Assembly: GCA_009829735.1 (NCBI GenBank)
Contig: CM020620.1
Location: forward strand, 11,033,420 to 11,097,419
Direction: 5' to 3'
DNA: 64,000 nucleotides
Source of the DNA: Pyropia yezoensis
Lineage: Eukaryota > Rhodophyta > Bangiophyceae > Bangiales > Bangiaceae
Shown: in pieces, positions 41,996 to 52,291 of the stretch
How positions within the stretch are numbered: the first letter of the stretch is position 1
Layout: the number at the start of each line of letters is the position of its first letter
Notes under the pieces: generated by a model
The model's input: the letters and a program-made list of their open reading frames with translations, nothing else
Told to the model about the DNA's origin: nothing
Database searches by the model: none
Made by a program: the position numbers and the translations under genes

Positions 41996-43798
41996 TTGGC
42001 TGTGGAGTGGGGGGCTTGCGTTGGTGGCGGTGGAGACGGAGAGCTTTTTCTGACGGTGGGGTCGGCCACGTGTTTGGGAGAGGGGGGGAGAGGTTGGCAG
42101 TATGCGGGGGGGGGGGGTCGTGGGCGGTGTGATTTATGTGACGGGATGGGAAGCGTAGGTGGTGGCTGTGTTGCTGGTGGGGTTGTTAGGGGCGGTGATG
42201 CCGCCAGCGCTGGGTGAATCGCCGGCGTCGGCACGATTGTTTTTTTATAGTAAAGGAGGGCGGTCATGGGTGCCTTGTCGACGATGTCATAGCCAGGCAA
42301 GGTATCCCAGAATGTCTCGTGCAGGAAATCGGTGGCGGGAGTGTGGGGCGCGGCGGAGCAACGCACAATGCATGCAGACTACCCCCTCTCTTGCACCCCC
42401 GCGCAAAAGAGAACAGGCGCTTGTTTTCCCTATTTTCTTTTGCGCCCCGGCCCTAGACCACAAGAGCCAAGCAGACCGTCGCGTTCCGCTTTTTCTTTTT
42501 TTTCCCTCCCGTCTGCCTCCCATTATCATCCCCCTCCCCCCGCCTCGCCCACACGCCCGGGGTGCGTTTTCCTCACCCTGGCACGCCCACCACAGCTCAT
42601 CTAACGTTGAGGCTGGCGGCACCTTCTCCCTGGTTACCCCGTCCCCCCATCCCCCGAGCCACGTTGGATGCACTGAGGCTGGCACCCCCTAAGTCGCCAA
42701 CAATGGACCTGTCGTGCCAGGCGGGAGGAAAGGGTGGAAGGGGTTGCTTGGCACTGGCTGGCGGGAGGGGCAGGACGATGAGAGGGAACCAGAAGGCGAG
42801 AGAGGCGCTCTCCGCTTCCTCATCGGGGACCGTCGGGGCGCACGCTAACGGTCTCGAAGCATGACTAACGCATGAGCACCAGTCTTGCTCATCGACCAAT
42901 CACACGAGCGCATTGGTTGGAACTATTTCCTCTCGCGAGACCATTTTATACACGAGGTCTCGCGAGCGAAAAAAGAATCTGAAAAAAGTGCCCTCCAGCT
43001 GTCCCCGCGAAGCTCCCCTATCTCGACTACCCCCCTTCCAAGCCTCAGTTAGCACATGGGCCCGAATCAGCCCCCGAGCAGTGCAAATCAATGCGAAAAG
43101 AAAGGCCCCATTTCAGGTTCGTCAGCATCTGGTCCACTCAGGGTGTCCCTCAGAGCGGTACACAAACCAGGAGACCCAAGGACCTCATTAGTTCGCAAGG
43201 ACCTCTATGATCCTTCTGTCAGCATAGCGGCCGTGGACCCCGTCACGGCCGATGTCCTGCCCGGGCCCGAGCCGAGAAAAACCTCGATGTATCTTTTTTC
43301 TGCAACGGACCATAGTTGGTGGGCGCACCATAGATGTTGGTTTTTTTCACCGCCGGCAGGAGCTTGTAGTCCGTTTCCAGCTATTTGGCGAGATACAGTG
43401 TAACTCAGCTTCCCATTGGCTGACGCCAAGTAGACGAGCTAGATTGAGCCTTCTCGTACTGGTGGATGCATAGGCACCCATCGAGAGCGACGAACAGCAA
43501 TGCTGGACAGAATCCGGTCAAGTTCATCGGTTCTTTTCCTGAACACGAGAGGCAACAGTTTTTCTCGTGGTCGGGCGTTGCTTGACAAGCGAGTCTGTCC
43601 AGCAATTTGTTGCAAGCACACGATTGCAGCGACAATCGTGAAACAGCTTAGTGCACCTGCGTCGCCGCTGCCTCTCCCACGGTGCGCGACTCCATGTGCA
43701 CCATGTTTGTGACGGGGCGCGCGTGCAAGCACACGCTACCAGACGGCTGCTGGTGGGGGGATCCGTGTCCTTGTTGACCTCTGCCCCCCCTCCCCAGC
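41996..43798. other. intergenic region upstream of Crinkler-like gene 1
   Basis: Contains pyrimidine-rich tracts (42440-42560) and no gene I recognise. Immediately before the ATG at 43799 lies ctctgccccccctccccag, a good pyrimidine-tract/AG acceptor, so a 5'-UTR intron may end here. Confidence 0.4.
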
Positions 43799-46675
43799 AT
43801 GTCGGCACCGAAGCGGCTGCGTGTGGGGGGACCTGATGTCAAGGCGGCATCAGGGGGTGGCGGCGCCGAGCATGACGGTGCGGGGGGCTGCGGAAACAGT
43901 CGCGAGGCGCCTGTCACTACCGGCGGTGCCAAGGAGTCGACAAGCCGTGCGCGCTTTGCTCATGAGCCCGCTGGGCCGGGCGCTGGACGGTTGGCGTCGG
44001 CTGGAGCGGCTGGGTCCGCGTCGTCATCGTCTTCGGAGGAGTCTGTGCCGGAGCCATCTGACCTGCAGGAGCAGCTTCGTATCTTGGCGCAGCTCCAGCA
44101 GCGCTTACTAGACGGGGCGGGCGATGCGGGCAGGCAGGGGCATGCCAAGTCAAGGCTGTCCGAGCTGAAGTACCAGATAACGGTGCAGAGGAAAAAGGTT
44201 CATGCGTTGGTACCTACCATACTCTGGCCCCTCTTCTCCCGCAAGGCTGCTCTCTACCTCCCCACCCCGGATCGTATCGCCGTGCACGACCGGCTGCTCC
44301 TGCCCAACCCCCTGCGGGAGAGCATCCAGGACGATGGGCGGGATTGGGAACAAGTGCTTCATGCGGTGCGGTCGCTCTTCACTTTCCGCGCCAACAAGCG
44401 GGTTTTTGGCTCCGTCGTCGGCTTTCCCGGGATGGGCAAGACCTACCTGTTTCGACGGCTGCTCCACTCCCAAGGTATCTCGTCGCCTGCCACAGCATCT
44501 GCCGCTTCTGCATCCTCTGCTTCCTCACCTACTCCGGCAACCTCCGCTTCTGTCCCTGTAGCCGCTGCCACATCTCCGGCGGCCCCCACTCCTTCCGCGG
44601 CTGATGACTCGGCCGTGCTGTCCTGGTGGCGTTCACTTCCCGTGTTCGTCATCTCCTTTAACGGCATCACGGTTGCGTCTTCCGAGGACCAGTGCCTGGC
44701 GGCCTTTCACGAGCAGCTGCCGGGGGTGGTACGCCTGTTGCACAGCGAGAGCTCGAAGCTGGACGGTGGTCCGTCTTTTTTGGCCTTCCGCACGGGTGTG
44801 CTGGAGCTCCTCACAAGCCGTGGCGTGACCCCGAGCACCCTCTTGTCATTGGCTGACTACGTGATGCTCACGCGGTGCCGGAAAAATCCTTTGTCGACCA
44901 AGGACGTTGACGGCATTATGCTTGTCGACGAGCTGGTGCAGCTGTCGCGGGTGCCGCTGTCGAGTCCGGCGAGACTGTCGAGTCGTCACGTGCAGCCCGG
45001 CCGTCAAGGTCAAGTGTCGTCGTCCTCAAGTGGTTCGCCTCGTAGCGGTCCTGCGTCATTGGCTGTTTCTCACGGGCCAGTGCCGGCGTCGGCGTCCTCT
45101 GAGCCCGTGCCTGTTGCTGGCCGACCGGCGGCGAGCCCTGCGGGCCCCACATTTAACTTGGAGGCGGCAGAGAAGAGCCGCAGCGCGCTGTGTGCGTTTG
45201 CTGGAAGTAACGCCCTGATGCTGTGTGTCACCTCCCTGTCTGAGAGCTTCGTCAATCGCGAGTCGACGGCGTCTGGGTCTGTGCCTGTGCCTATTGGTGT
45301 CTTGCAGCTCGTGGAGGAGACCCGCGTGGCCCGCGCAGTGGGTGTGGCGCTTGCCAACCGGAACATGGGCTTCCAGGTGACATCTCAATCCGGTGTGAAG
45401 AGCATTTTGTCCCCTGAGACGGTCGGGGCGTGCCTGGGCGTGCTGGCTGGCGGCCACCCCAGAGCGGTAGAGGTCCTCCTGAGCTCGATCGAGGCGAGTC
45501 GCGACGGCGAACCGTTCCTGGGCAAGTTGCTCTCCCTGCTGGACCCGACCCGCCTGTCTCTGGCTGCGTCAAGCATCTGCGTGCTGTGTAACTACCCCGT
45601 CGTCATCGCTGTTGGGCTGCTGGGATACGAGGTGGCTCCAGAGGTGTCGCTCTGTGGGGAGCTGTCATGGGACCACGTGTACGCACGAGGGGCGCTGACA
45701 AGGGGTGTGCTGCACCGCGTGAACGGCGGTGCCTCGAGGGCGGCACCCCGCCGCGGCGTCTCAGCTGGCCCGGTCTACTCCACCCGCGTGAACGTAGCTT
45801 TTCTCCTCGAGGTATTGAACAGGAAGAAGACGCCGCCGACCGGCTGCACGGCGCAGGGCGGACGCTCCCCGGCGAACGCTGTGGAAGACGAGGACATCTA
45901 TCGAGCTCTGCAAGGCGTACGCGCTGCCTTGGAGACCGGGGACGTGTCGATGGCCTGGGAGCGGTTTGCCTTGCGTGCGCTCACGGCGGTGAGCCAAGCG
46001 CGGCGAATCTGCTCCCTGAAGCTGCCCGACCTGGTGCGGGATGGGCTTCGGCAGCCCCTGCTCCACGAGACGACTCTTCTAGAGATGTTCCCCGCCTCGC
46101 CACCATTTATGAGTGCCGAGGAGTGGCTGCGCGAAACCCAAGTCGACGCGTCCCACGCGTTTGTTGGCGTCAAGCTGTTTCGCGGCTTCGACGAGCTGCT
46201 GCTTAAGAGCGACGAGGAGCTGCTGAGGTACGTATGGCAGCCAGACATCCCCAACTTCCCAGCGGTCGACGGCGTCATGTTCCTCCGGTGTGCTATGAGC
46301 AAATCTACTCAAGGACCCCAAGGCAGTGAAGTCGTGGCTGTCTTGCTGCAGTTCAAGCACAAGGCGCGCATCAACATTGAGCGGGACGTCGTCCAGAGCG
46401 CTTCTTCTGCCGCAAAGGGCTTCAAGGCTGCAGCCGGCCGGTCGACGTGGGCTCGCCGGGTTGTGTTTGTCGTTTTCTCGCGCTGGCAGCTGCCCTCGGA
46501 ACCGGAGCTGGACTTGACGACGGGGACCTCTATCCCTGTGATTGTGGTCGGCGAGTCGGAGATGCACGCCACATTTGGACCCGGGCTCCACGCGTTGGTG
46601 CGTTCGTCCCCCATTGCGTTTGGCACGCAGGTGGTCGACATTGCGAGCGGGGCATTGCGGACGGATAGCGACTGA
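43799..46675 (+). CDS. Crinkler/RHS-like protein 1: P-loop NTPase with C-terminal REase-fold nuclease
   Basis: An intact 958-residue ORF ending in TGA. Residues 1-110 are low-complexity, followed by a coiled-coil-like helix (LQEQLRILAQLQQRLLDG). The NTPase core has Walker A GFPGMGKT at 208-215 (Lys214) after a conserved RANKRVFGSVV strand, and Walker B IMLVDE at 373-378. A Ser/Ala-rich insert (about 225-265) and another (about 400-455) interrupt it. The C-terminus has VDGVMFL (Asp824) and LLQFKHK (Gln851-x-Lys853), fitting a PD-(D/E)xK-type nuclease active site with Gln in place of the acidic residue. This order is characteristic of CR effectors and trypanosome RHS proteins. No secretion signal is visible, so a nuclear or cytoplasmic role is likelier. 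It neighbours a second family member at 48474-50831. Confidence 0.8.
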   Translation: MSAPKRLRVGGPDVKAASGGGGAEHDGAGGCGNSREAPVTTGGAKESTSRARFAHEPAGPGAGRLASAGAAGSASSSSSEESVPEPSDLQEQLRILAQLQQRLLDGAGDAGRQGHAKSRLSELKYQITVQRKKVHALVPTILWPLFSRKAALYLPTPDRIAVHDRLLLPNPLRESIQDDGRDWEQVLHAVRSLFTFRANKRVFGSVVGFPGMGKTYLFRRLLHSQGISSPATASAASASSASSPTPATSASVPVAAATSPAAPTPSAADDSAVLSWWRSLPVFVISFNGITVASSEDQCLAAFHEQLPGVVRLLHSESSKLDGGPSFLAFRTGVLELLTSRGVTPSTLLSLADYVMLTRCRKNPLSTKDVDGIMLVDELVQLSRVPLSSPARLSSRHVQPGRQGQVSSSSSGSPRSGPASLAVSHGPVPASASSEPVPVAGRPAASPAGPTFNLEAAEKSRSALCAFAGSNALMLCVTSLSESFVNRESTASGSVPVPIGVLQLVEETRVARAVGVALANRNMGFQVTSQSGVKSILSPETVGACLGVLAGGHPRAVEVLLSSIEASRDGEPFLGKLLSLLDPTRLSLAASSICVLCNYPVVIAVGLLGYEVAPEVSLCGELSWDHVYARGALTRGVLHRVNGGASRAAPRRGVSAGPVYSTRVNVAFLLEVLNRKKTPPTGCTAQGGRSPANAVEDEDIYRALQGVRAALETGDVSMAWERFALRALTAVSQARRICSLKLPDLVRDGLRQPLLHETTLLEMFPASPPFMSAEEWLRETQVDASHAFVGVKLFRGFDELLLKSDEELLRYVWQPDIPNFPAVDGVMFLRCAMSKSTQGPQGSEVVAVLLQFKHKARINIERDVVQSASSAAKGFKAAAGRSTWARRVVFVVFSRWQLPSEPELDLTTGTSIPVIVVGESEMHATFGPGLHALVRSSPIAFGTQVVDIASGALRTDSD

Positions 46676-46769
46676 TCAGCGCTTTCATGGGGCCGGCGGC
46701 GGCGGCGGCTCGTCCTGAGCAGCCCCCGGGGGTGATGAATGGTTTGGAGTGTGACGCCGTGGAGGGGCG

Positions 46770-47110
46770 GCGCCGCGGCGGCGGCGGCGGCGGCGGCGGT
46801 GGGGGGGGGGGGGGGGCGGCGGTGGCGGCAGCGGCGGCGGCATCAGCGGCGGCGGCGGCAGCGGCGGCAGCAGCAGCGGCGGCGGCGGCGGTGGCGGCAG
46901 CGGAGGTGGCAACGGCTGAGATGGCAGCAGCGGCGGCAGTCCTGGCGGCGCCGCCACCGCGCCGTGGACCGCCCCGCCTACTCATCGAGCGGCGGCGGCA
47001 GCGGCCGCCGCGTCCGGCGGCTCGGCAGCGGCGGCGATGGCAGCGGCGGTGGCCATCGTGGTCGCAGCGGCGGCGGCAGCGGCGGCGGCGGTGGCGGCGG
47101 CGGCGGCGGC
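46770..47110. repeat. GGC triplet-rich low-complexity block
   Basis: Dense GGC/GCG triplets with a run of G at about 46800-46816. It yields poly-Ala, poly-Gly and poly-Arg frames on both strands; the 265-residue plus frame 46687-47484 is treated as repeat-driven. It lies just downstream of the Crinkler-like gene 1 stop. Confidence 0.85.
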
Positions 47111-47506
47111 AGCAGTGGCATCGGCGGCCTGCTGCCCCGCTCTCCTTGCACACCCCAGCGGCAGGACGGGGCAGGGGCCGGCGACTGGCCTATTGTGAAG
47201 CCACCTGTGCCGTATGCCGCGCACGCAGAGTTGGGAACAGCGGGAGGAAGGGTCCCATCGTACGGTGGTTGCGGCGGGAAACCCCGGCGGGGCCGTCCCG
47301 TAGCACGCCCGCGGCGGGCGCGGCGCTCGGCGGCCTCGGCGCGGCCCGTCTGCGTGCGGGGGCACGCGCTGCCTGTTCCAAAGTTGATTCCATACTATTA
47401 TACCCCTGGGCGACACGCGACTTTGACCCGCCATATCTTCGTCGCAGAGGAACTGCTGAAGACGTAGCCTTTTTCACTTTGTAGGTGAGGTCTTATGCTC
47501 TCTTTA

Positions 47507-47621
47507 GTGCTTCCTGTAAAAAATGGATGTTGACGGTACGTGAAGGTGATGAAAATCGCTGTCTGGACCAATGGATCCCACCTCTCACGTCCCTTCAACA
47601 TCCACGTTTTACAGGAAGCAC
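47507..47621. repeat. 115-bp inverted-repeat hairpin
   Basis: The arm GTGCTTCCTGTAAAA...TGGATGTTGA at 47507-47533 pairs with 47595-47621 at 25 of 27 positions. Pairing continues inward weakly (ggtacgtga against tcacgtccc). The remaining loop is about 60 bases. It could be a miniature inverted-repeat element, a hairpin RNA precursor or an RNA processing signal between the two Crinkler-like genes. Confidence 0.75.
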
Positions 47622-48473
47622 AGTAGCGCGCTTCAGACGTTCCTCAGAAGCGTTTTTTTAAGGCACAGTCATCCACGGTGCCCAAATGATAAAATTGAAA
47701 CGTTGCAGAAACGTGTCTCATATATATTCATTTGAGCCACTTAAATCACACAGTGCGTCGGACAGCAACAACCCCCAACCCAAGTATGCGGCTCGCACGC
47801 CCCAGTTCAGCCGAGGTGAATGGCTGTTGTGGTCACCATGGGGTTGGCATTTGTTGGCGGGGCTGTGGTCTTCCGGGCTGCTTCCCCCTCTTGGCCCGTG
47901 CTGCCGCGAGTGGTGGGCTTTGGCGGAGTGTCCCGGGAGGCACCCTTGCGCCCGCAACCTGCGTCGCTGCGATTGCTGCGGGTGGCGTCAACGCGAGACT
48001 ATCCTCTTGCGGCTCCCTTGTGTGCAGTGTCTTGTTCCCTACATCGAGTTCAACCGTCGTCAAGTGTGCCTCCGTGGTACGGCTGGGTCACTCACTCCAG
48101 CAAATACCACTCGAGTTTGTGCTCTGTGGCGCAGCGAGTGAGGGGGAATGATAACTGGCAAGAGGGCGACCGCCCCTCGGACGCCAAGGTCCAGTGTGCC
48201 CAGTGCCGTGACAAGGAGCGGCGGACGAAGCGATCGGTGCCCGTTGCTGAGCGTCACGAGCGCCGGCACATACCGGACCCCACCACTGTACATTTTTTTC
48301 GTTGCTCACGCACCCTCTGCCTGTGTTTTGCCGCGCTTTTTCCCGCTTCTCATTCTTCGAGATCCCCACCACTGCCGCAGTACTAACTGGATCAGGTACG
48401 TACCCGTATCGTTGTGTTCAAGTACTTGTGCTTGTACTCGTACGCCTCGGTGTTTTCGAAGCAGATTTTCGAG
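47622..48473. other. upstream region of Crinkler-like gene 2, possible 5' exon
   Basis: Open frames with Cys-rich sequence occur (for example CDCCGW... CVQC in one frame at about 47970-48030), but none is convincingly coding. At 48379-48395 a perfect branch-point heptamer TACTAAC is followed by an ATCAG acceptor-like site, consistent with an intron ending shortly before the gene's first ATG. Confidence 0.35.
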
Positions 48474-50831
48474 ATGCTGCTGAGAGGCAAGGTCTCATCA
48501 CTCGCTCAGCAATACGGGCGCGGGCTCGGTCAGCCTGTCCGACTGCGCGCAAGCGACGAGCAGCTGCAGTCTGTTGCTGATGCGGCGCTCTTCAATGTGC
48601 TGGTGCCCAGCTCCGAGACCCCCCGAAAACTCATCGTCGTCGGGGGGCCACATGGTGTTGGCAAGACGCGGCTGGGATATGAGGCGCTGGCGATGGCGGT
48701 GGACCAGTCGGGGCCCCTCTTCAACCAGCTGCAAGATGTCACTGGCTCTCCCCTGCTCGTGGTACCTGTCTACATCAACTTCTCAAATGGCTTCACGGTG
48801 CAGAGATTGATTGACCTGACCATCGGGGTCAGCACGTCGAACCGCCTTGGTGCTCTCGTCGCGGCTGCTGTACTATCTATGTCCTTGGAGGATGTGAACC
48901 GCCTTGCTGATGGCTTGCAAGGACTGGCCGTCGACGACGTCCTGGACGCCATCTTGCTCGGCGTCGTCGCGGAGAGTTGCGCCAGACGGATTGCCGGTGT
49001 CTCTGCGGAGGAGGACGAGGGCTTGCAGCGGGAGCCGATTGTGCTTTTTGCCGTGCACATGGATGAGTACCAGCTCTTCTCGATGGAGTTGGCGGGCGAG
49101 AGCGGCTGGAACAAGCAGTCTGCAGCGACCGAGGTTCGCAGGATGCTCTCCCTCATCAATAACTACGTCATCAAGGCTGGCGATCGGGCAGACCTCCCTG
49201 CTCGTGTTGCTCTACTTCCCGTCGCGACGGGGACGCCATATGACGGCGTGCACATCCTGTGGACCAAGATGCTCACGCCCCAGTTGTTGCTGCCGGCGGA
49301 CCTGTCCCTTCCCGATGCCGAGGGCCTCTTTACGGACCACTTGACGAGGAGTCCGCCATTTATTGGACATGCCCGTCTTGTCAGGGGCGCCGTGGATTGC
49401 TTGGCGGCCAAGGTGACCATGCTCGACGTGGACCTGCGGCCCCGATGTGTTGTGCAACTGGCAGACCAGCTGGTGTCCCTGACGCCACGTGACGCCAGCG
49501 CTCACGATGCCCTCAGGGCAGTCCACTGGCACGATCTTGCAACTGCAGTGACTTCCAGCATCATCCAGCCCATCACTCCGGACGCCGGCAAGCTCTTGTC
49601 GCGGCTGTCGCTCTTCCGGATCCCGATCAAGTTTTTCTTTCTCGAGGGCGATGCGCTGTCCTACTTTGAGAGGGTCGTGCGGTTGGCTGAAGCTGTGGGA
49701 CATCTACGTCTGGGTCATTTACCCGCGTCTAGCAATGTGGACGAGTACCGCACCGTGAGTCTACCGCTTTAGCAGCTGCGCAGGTGGGGCCTCGACAAGA
49801 TGCTACCTCCACGTCTGATGGCCGTACCCGTAAGGCCATGGTCGGCGGATGACTTTGAGGACCTGGTGGCTCATTACCTTTGCGAGAGGATGAACTTCTT
49901 TGCGACCTACTTTGAACAACCCGTGCCTTTGGCCTTTGTGCTTCCCGGGGCGCTGGGCAGACGGGCGGTCAAGTCTGTATGTGTGTCGTTGCACGGCCGG
50001 CGAAGCGTGTATCGCGAGCAGTTCCAGTGGCTCCATGCCAAGACGGACCAGCCGGCCAAGATGATGACCGTGTCGGCCGTCAACGAGGACCTGACCATGC
50101 GGCCACCGCCGGAGGTGGTGCGAGTCCAAGCAGCTCCTGCCGAGGACGAGAAGCATGAGCAGGAGAGCTTTGTACTGCAGGAGGGGGTGGACGACGGACC
50201 TGATACCGAGCCTGGCGACTCCGAGGAGAACCAGCAGAGTGTCCCCTTGGCCGAGGACGTGTTCGAAGCCGATCTGCGGAGGCCCGCTGCACCTGAAGAT
50301 GCCGCAGGCGCAATCAACCTGAAGGTGCAAAAGCTGCAGTTTGAGGCGTGTGACCTGTCGACTGGCGTGTTGAAGGCGTGCCGCAACAACGCCCTGCTTG
50401 ACGTGCGCCTGTCCTTGCCGCTCGCTGCGCAACGTCGAAGCTGCGTAATGACTGATGAGCTCAACTACGCGCTGGCCGTGGACGCGCGCACAGCGACAGC
50501 TCGAGTACAGAGAGATCTGGTCAGTCCTGCTGTGGAGTCGTCACCGGGGCCGCACCTGCACATCTACCTTCAGATCAAGCAGACGAATGCCGGAGTCGCT
50601 GTGACGCAAGGCGGCATCTCCACTTGGTATCAAGAGGCTCGCGCTGCCACCATCAAGTAGCGCACAGGCGGCGATCACACGCTCTTTGTCTTCTTCACCA
50701 ACCGCCATCTAAGGGCTCTGCCGGATTCGTTCTTCACTAAGCGTGCGGACTTGCTCGTGGTGTCGCGGGACCAGCTGTGCGAGGCCCTCAGCCCTGTGTT
50801 GGTCCGCCGAGCGCTGGTCGCACAGCTTTGA
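48474..50831 (+). pseudogene. Crinkler/RHS-like protein 2, interrupted by two in-frame TAG codons
   Basis: A single frame spans the gene from ATG 48474 (open upstream to GTG 48414) to TGA 50829-50831. It contains TAG at 49770-49772 and at 50658-50660. The P-loop is GGPHGVGKT with its Lys about 63 residues after the ATG; Walker B is AVHMDEYQLF. A linker domain follows, then an acidic Glu-rich patch (about 50150-50240) and the C-terminal LHIYLQIKQT, resembling the Q-x-K motif of the nuclease domain. After the second TAG, HTLFVFFTNRHL and RADLLVVSRDQL continue the expected strand pattern, so both sides of each stop look like one protein. The first stop lies near GTGAGT, but any intron removing it in frame would be only 18 bases. 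Pseudogene or stop readthrough are the options. Confidence 0.75.
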
Positions 50832-52291
50832 AGCTGACGGTGGCACAGCGGCAGCTGTGTGACGCAGTCGCGACACTGCGGGCGGCGGGCGGGGGGGGGG
50901 GCGCGGCGGGTGGCATGCATCGCCCACGGGGTCATCGGCGCTAGGGTCGGGGCTGGTGGTGAGGGCGGTGGAGGCAGTGGCAGCGGCGGCGGCGGCGGCA
51001 GTGGTGGCGGCCGCGGTGGCGGCGGCGGCGGCGGCGGGCACTCCTACCCTAATCCCGTGCTGCCCCCTGCTGTATTCTTTCCTTTCCGAGGCGGTGCGGC
51101 GGGCGTATGGAGAGGCCCTCCTGTCCACGGCTAAGGACCGGTACGCCCTCGCAGTGCTGCATGTCGCTCTTTCTGCTGGCGGAACCACCCGCTGCGTGAC
51201 GCGCGTGGCCGCCATCGCCGAGGTGGCGGCGGCGCGGTGCGACGCGCGGCGGACTGCTACTATTCGCCTGCCTGCGGCCGCTGTCTATGGAGGCAGCGCC
51301 TAGTGCCACCAGGTGGTGGCGCTTGCGGTGCTCCCCTACCGGGCGTCAGCGGACGCGGGCGCCTTTTCTGCGGCGGCGGTGTCGCTGCTCGGTGGGGGCG
51401 CTGCTGGTGAGGGCGCTCCTGGCGGCCATTGTCGGCTAGATCAGGGACGAGGCGGCCGCGACGGGGGTGCTGACTACCGCCCTGCCCGTGCTGCATCGCC
51501 ACTCGCCGGCGGCGGCAGCAGAGGCAACGGTTTGCCCCTCGTCGCGGCCGCTGGCGCCGGCGTCCGCGCCGGCGTCGTGATGGGCAAGCGGTGGCAGTGG
51601 CGGCGGTGGTGGCGGTGACCGCGTCGGTGGTAGTGGCGACGGCGGCGGGACGTCGACCGGTGGGGGGGGGGGCGCGACGGCGTCCGCTTAGTCCGTCGCG
51701 TGTCCCACCACGCGGGGGGGGAGATCGCTTGGACCGGCCGGGGTGGGCTGCGGGGGAGGGGCGGGAGGGGGGAAGCGCGACCGTCCGCGCCGCCCGGCCG
51801 CCCGCCGGACGGCCGGTGGCGACAGGTCCCGGCGGCGGCGAGGGGAGGGGGGAGGGGGTCGGACGCGGAGCGGGGGGCGGAGACGGACGGGGCCGACATG
51901 TCGGAGAGCTGCGCCTCGAGGGCGGCGGCATTTCCAGCGAGCTCCTTGTTCTCCTGCGGCCAGGGGACGGCCACCCCAGCCGCCCACTTCGCGGGAGTTG
52001 CGGAGACGCGCCACGGGCTTGCTGCCGCGGCGGCGTCCCCCCAACGACGTCGCCGTGGACGCCACAGAGGCCTGCGCTCGGATGTCCGCCAGCGCGCGCT
52101 GTCAGCGCAGCTGCCAGCCCGCACCGCCACCCGCGACAAGGAGCGGCATTACAAATACCCCCACAACCGACGCTCACCCCGTCAAAGACTGCGCGCGGAG
52201 CGACACAGGCTCTCAACGCCGTTCGTTTCCAACACGCCAGCCTTGAGGCCCGCGGAGCGGGTGTGTGTCACCGCGGCGCCCTTCGCCCCTC
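50832..52291. other. very GC-rich low-complexity region
   Basis: GGC/GCG triplet runs at 50885-51040 and 51590-51680 produce long open frames on both strands. None has a recognisable motif; a coiled-coil-like minus-strand stretch (ENKELAGNAAALEAQLSDM, near 51900-51950) is the most protein-like. No gene is called. Confidence 0.35.

Noticed and set aside
41503-42366. 287-residue minus-strand protein with Val-Ala-Thr repeats
   Set aside because: It is generated by the GTGGCGACG simple repeat and has no unique conserved domain.
49755-49783. Short intron (GTGAGT...CAG) removing the first TAG of Crinkler-like gene 2
   Set aside because: The 29-base version breaks the frame and the 18-base version is far below usual spliceosomal size, so I kept the codon as a true in-frame stop.
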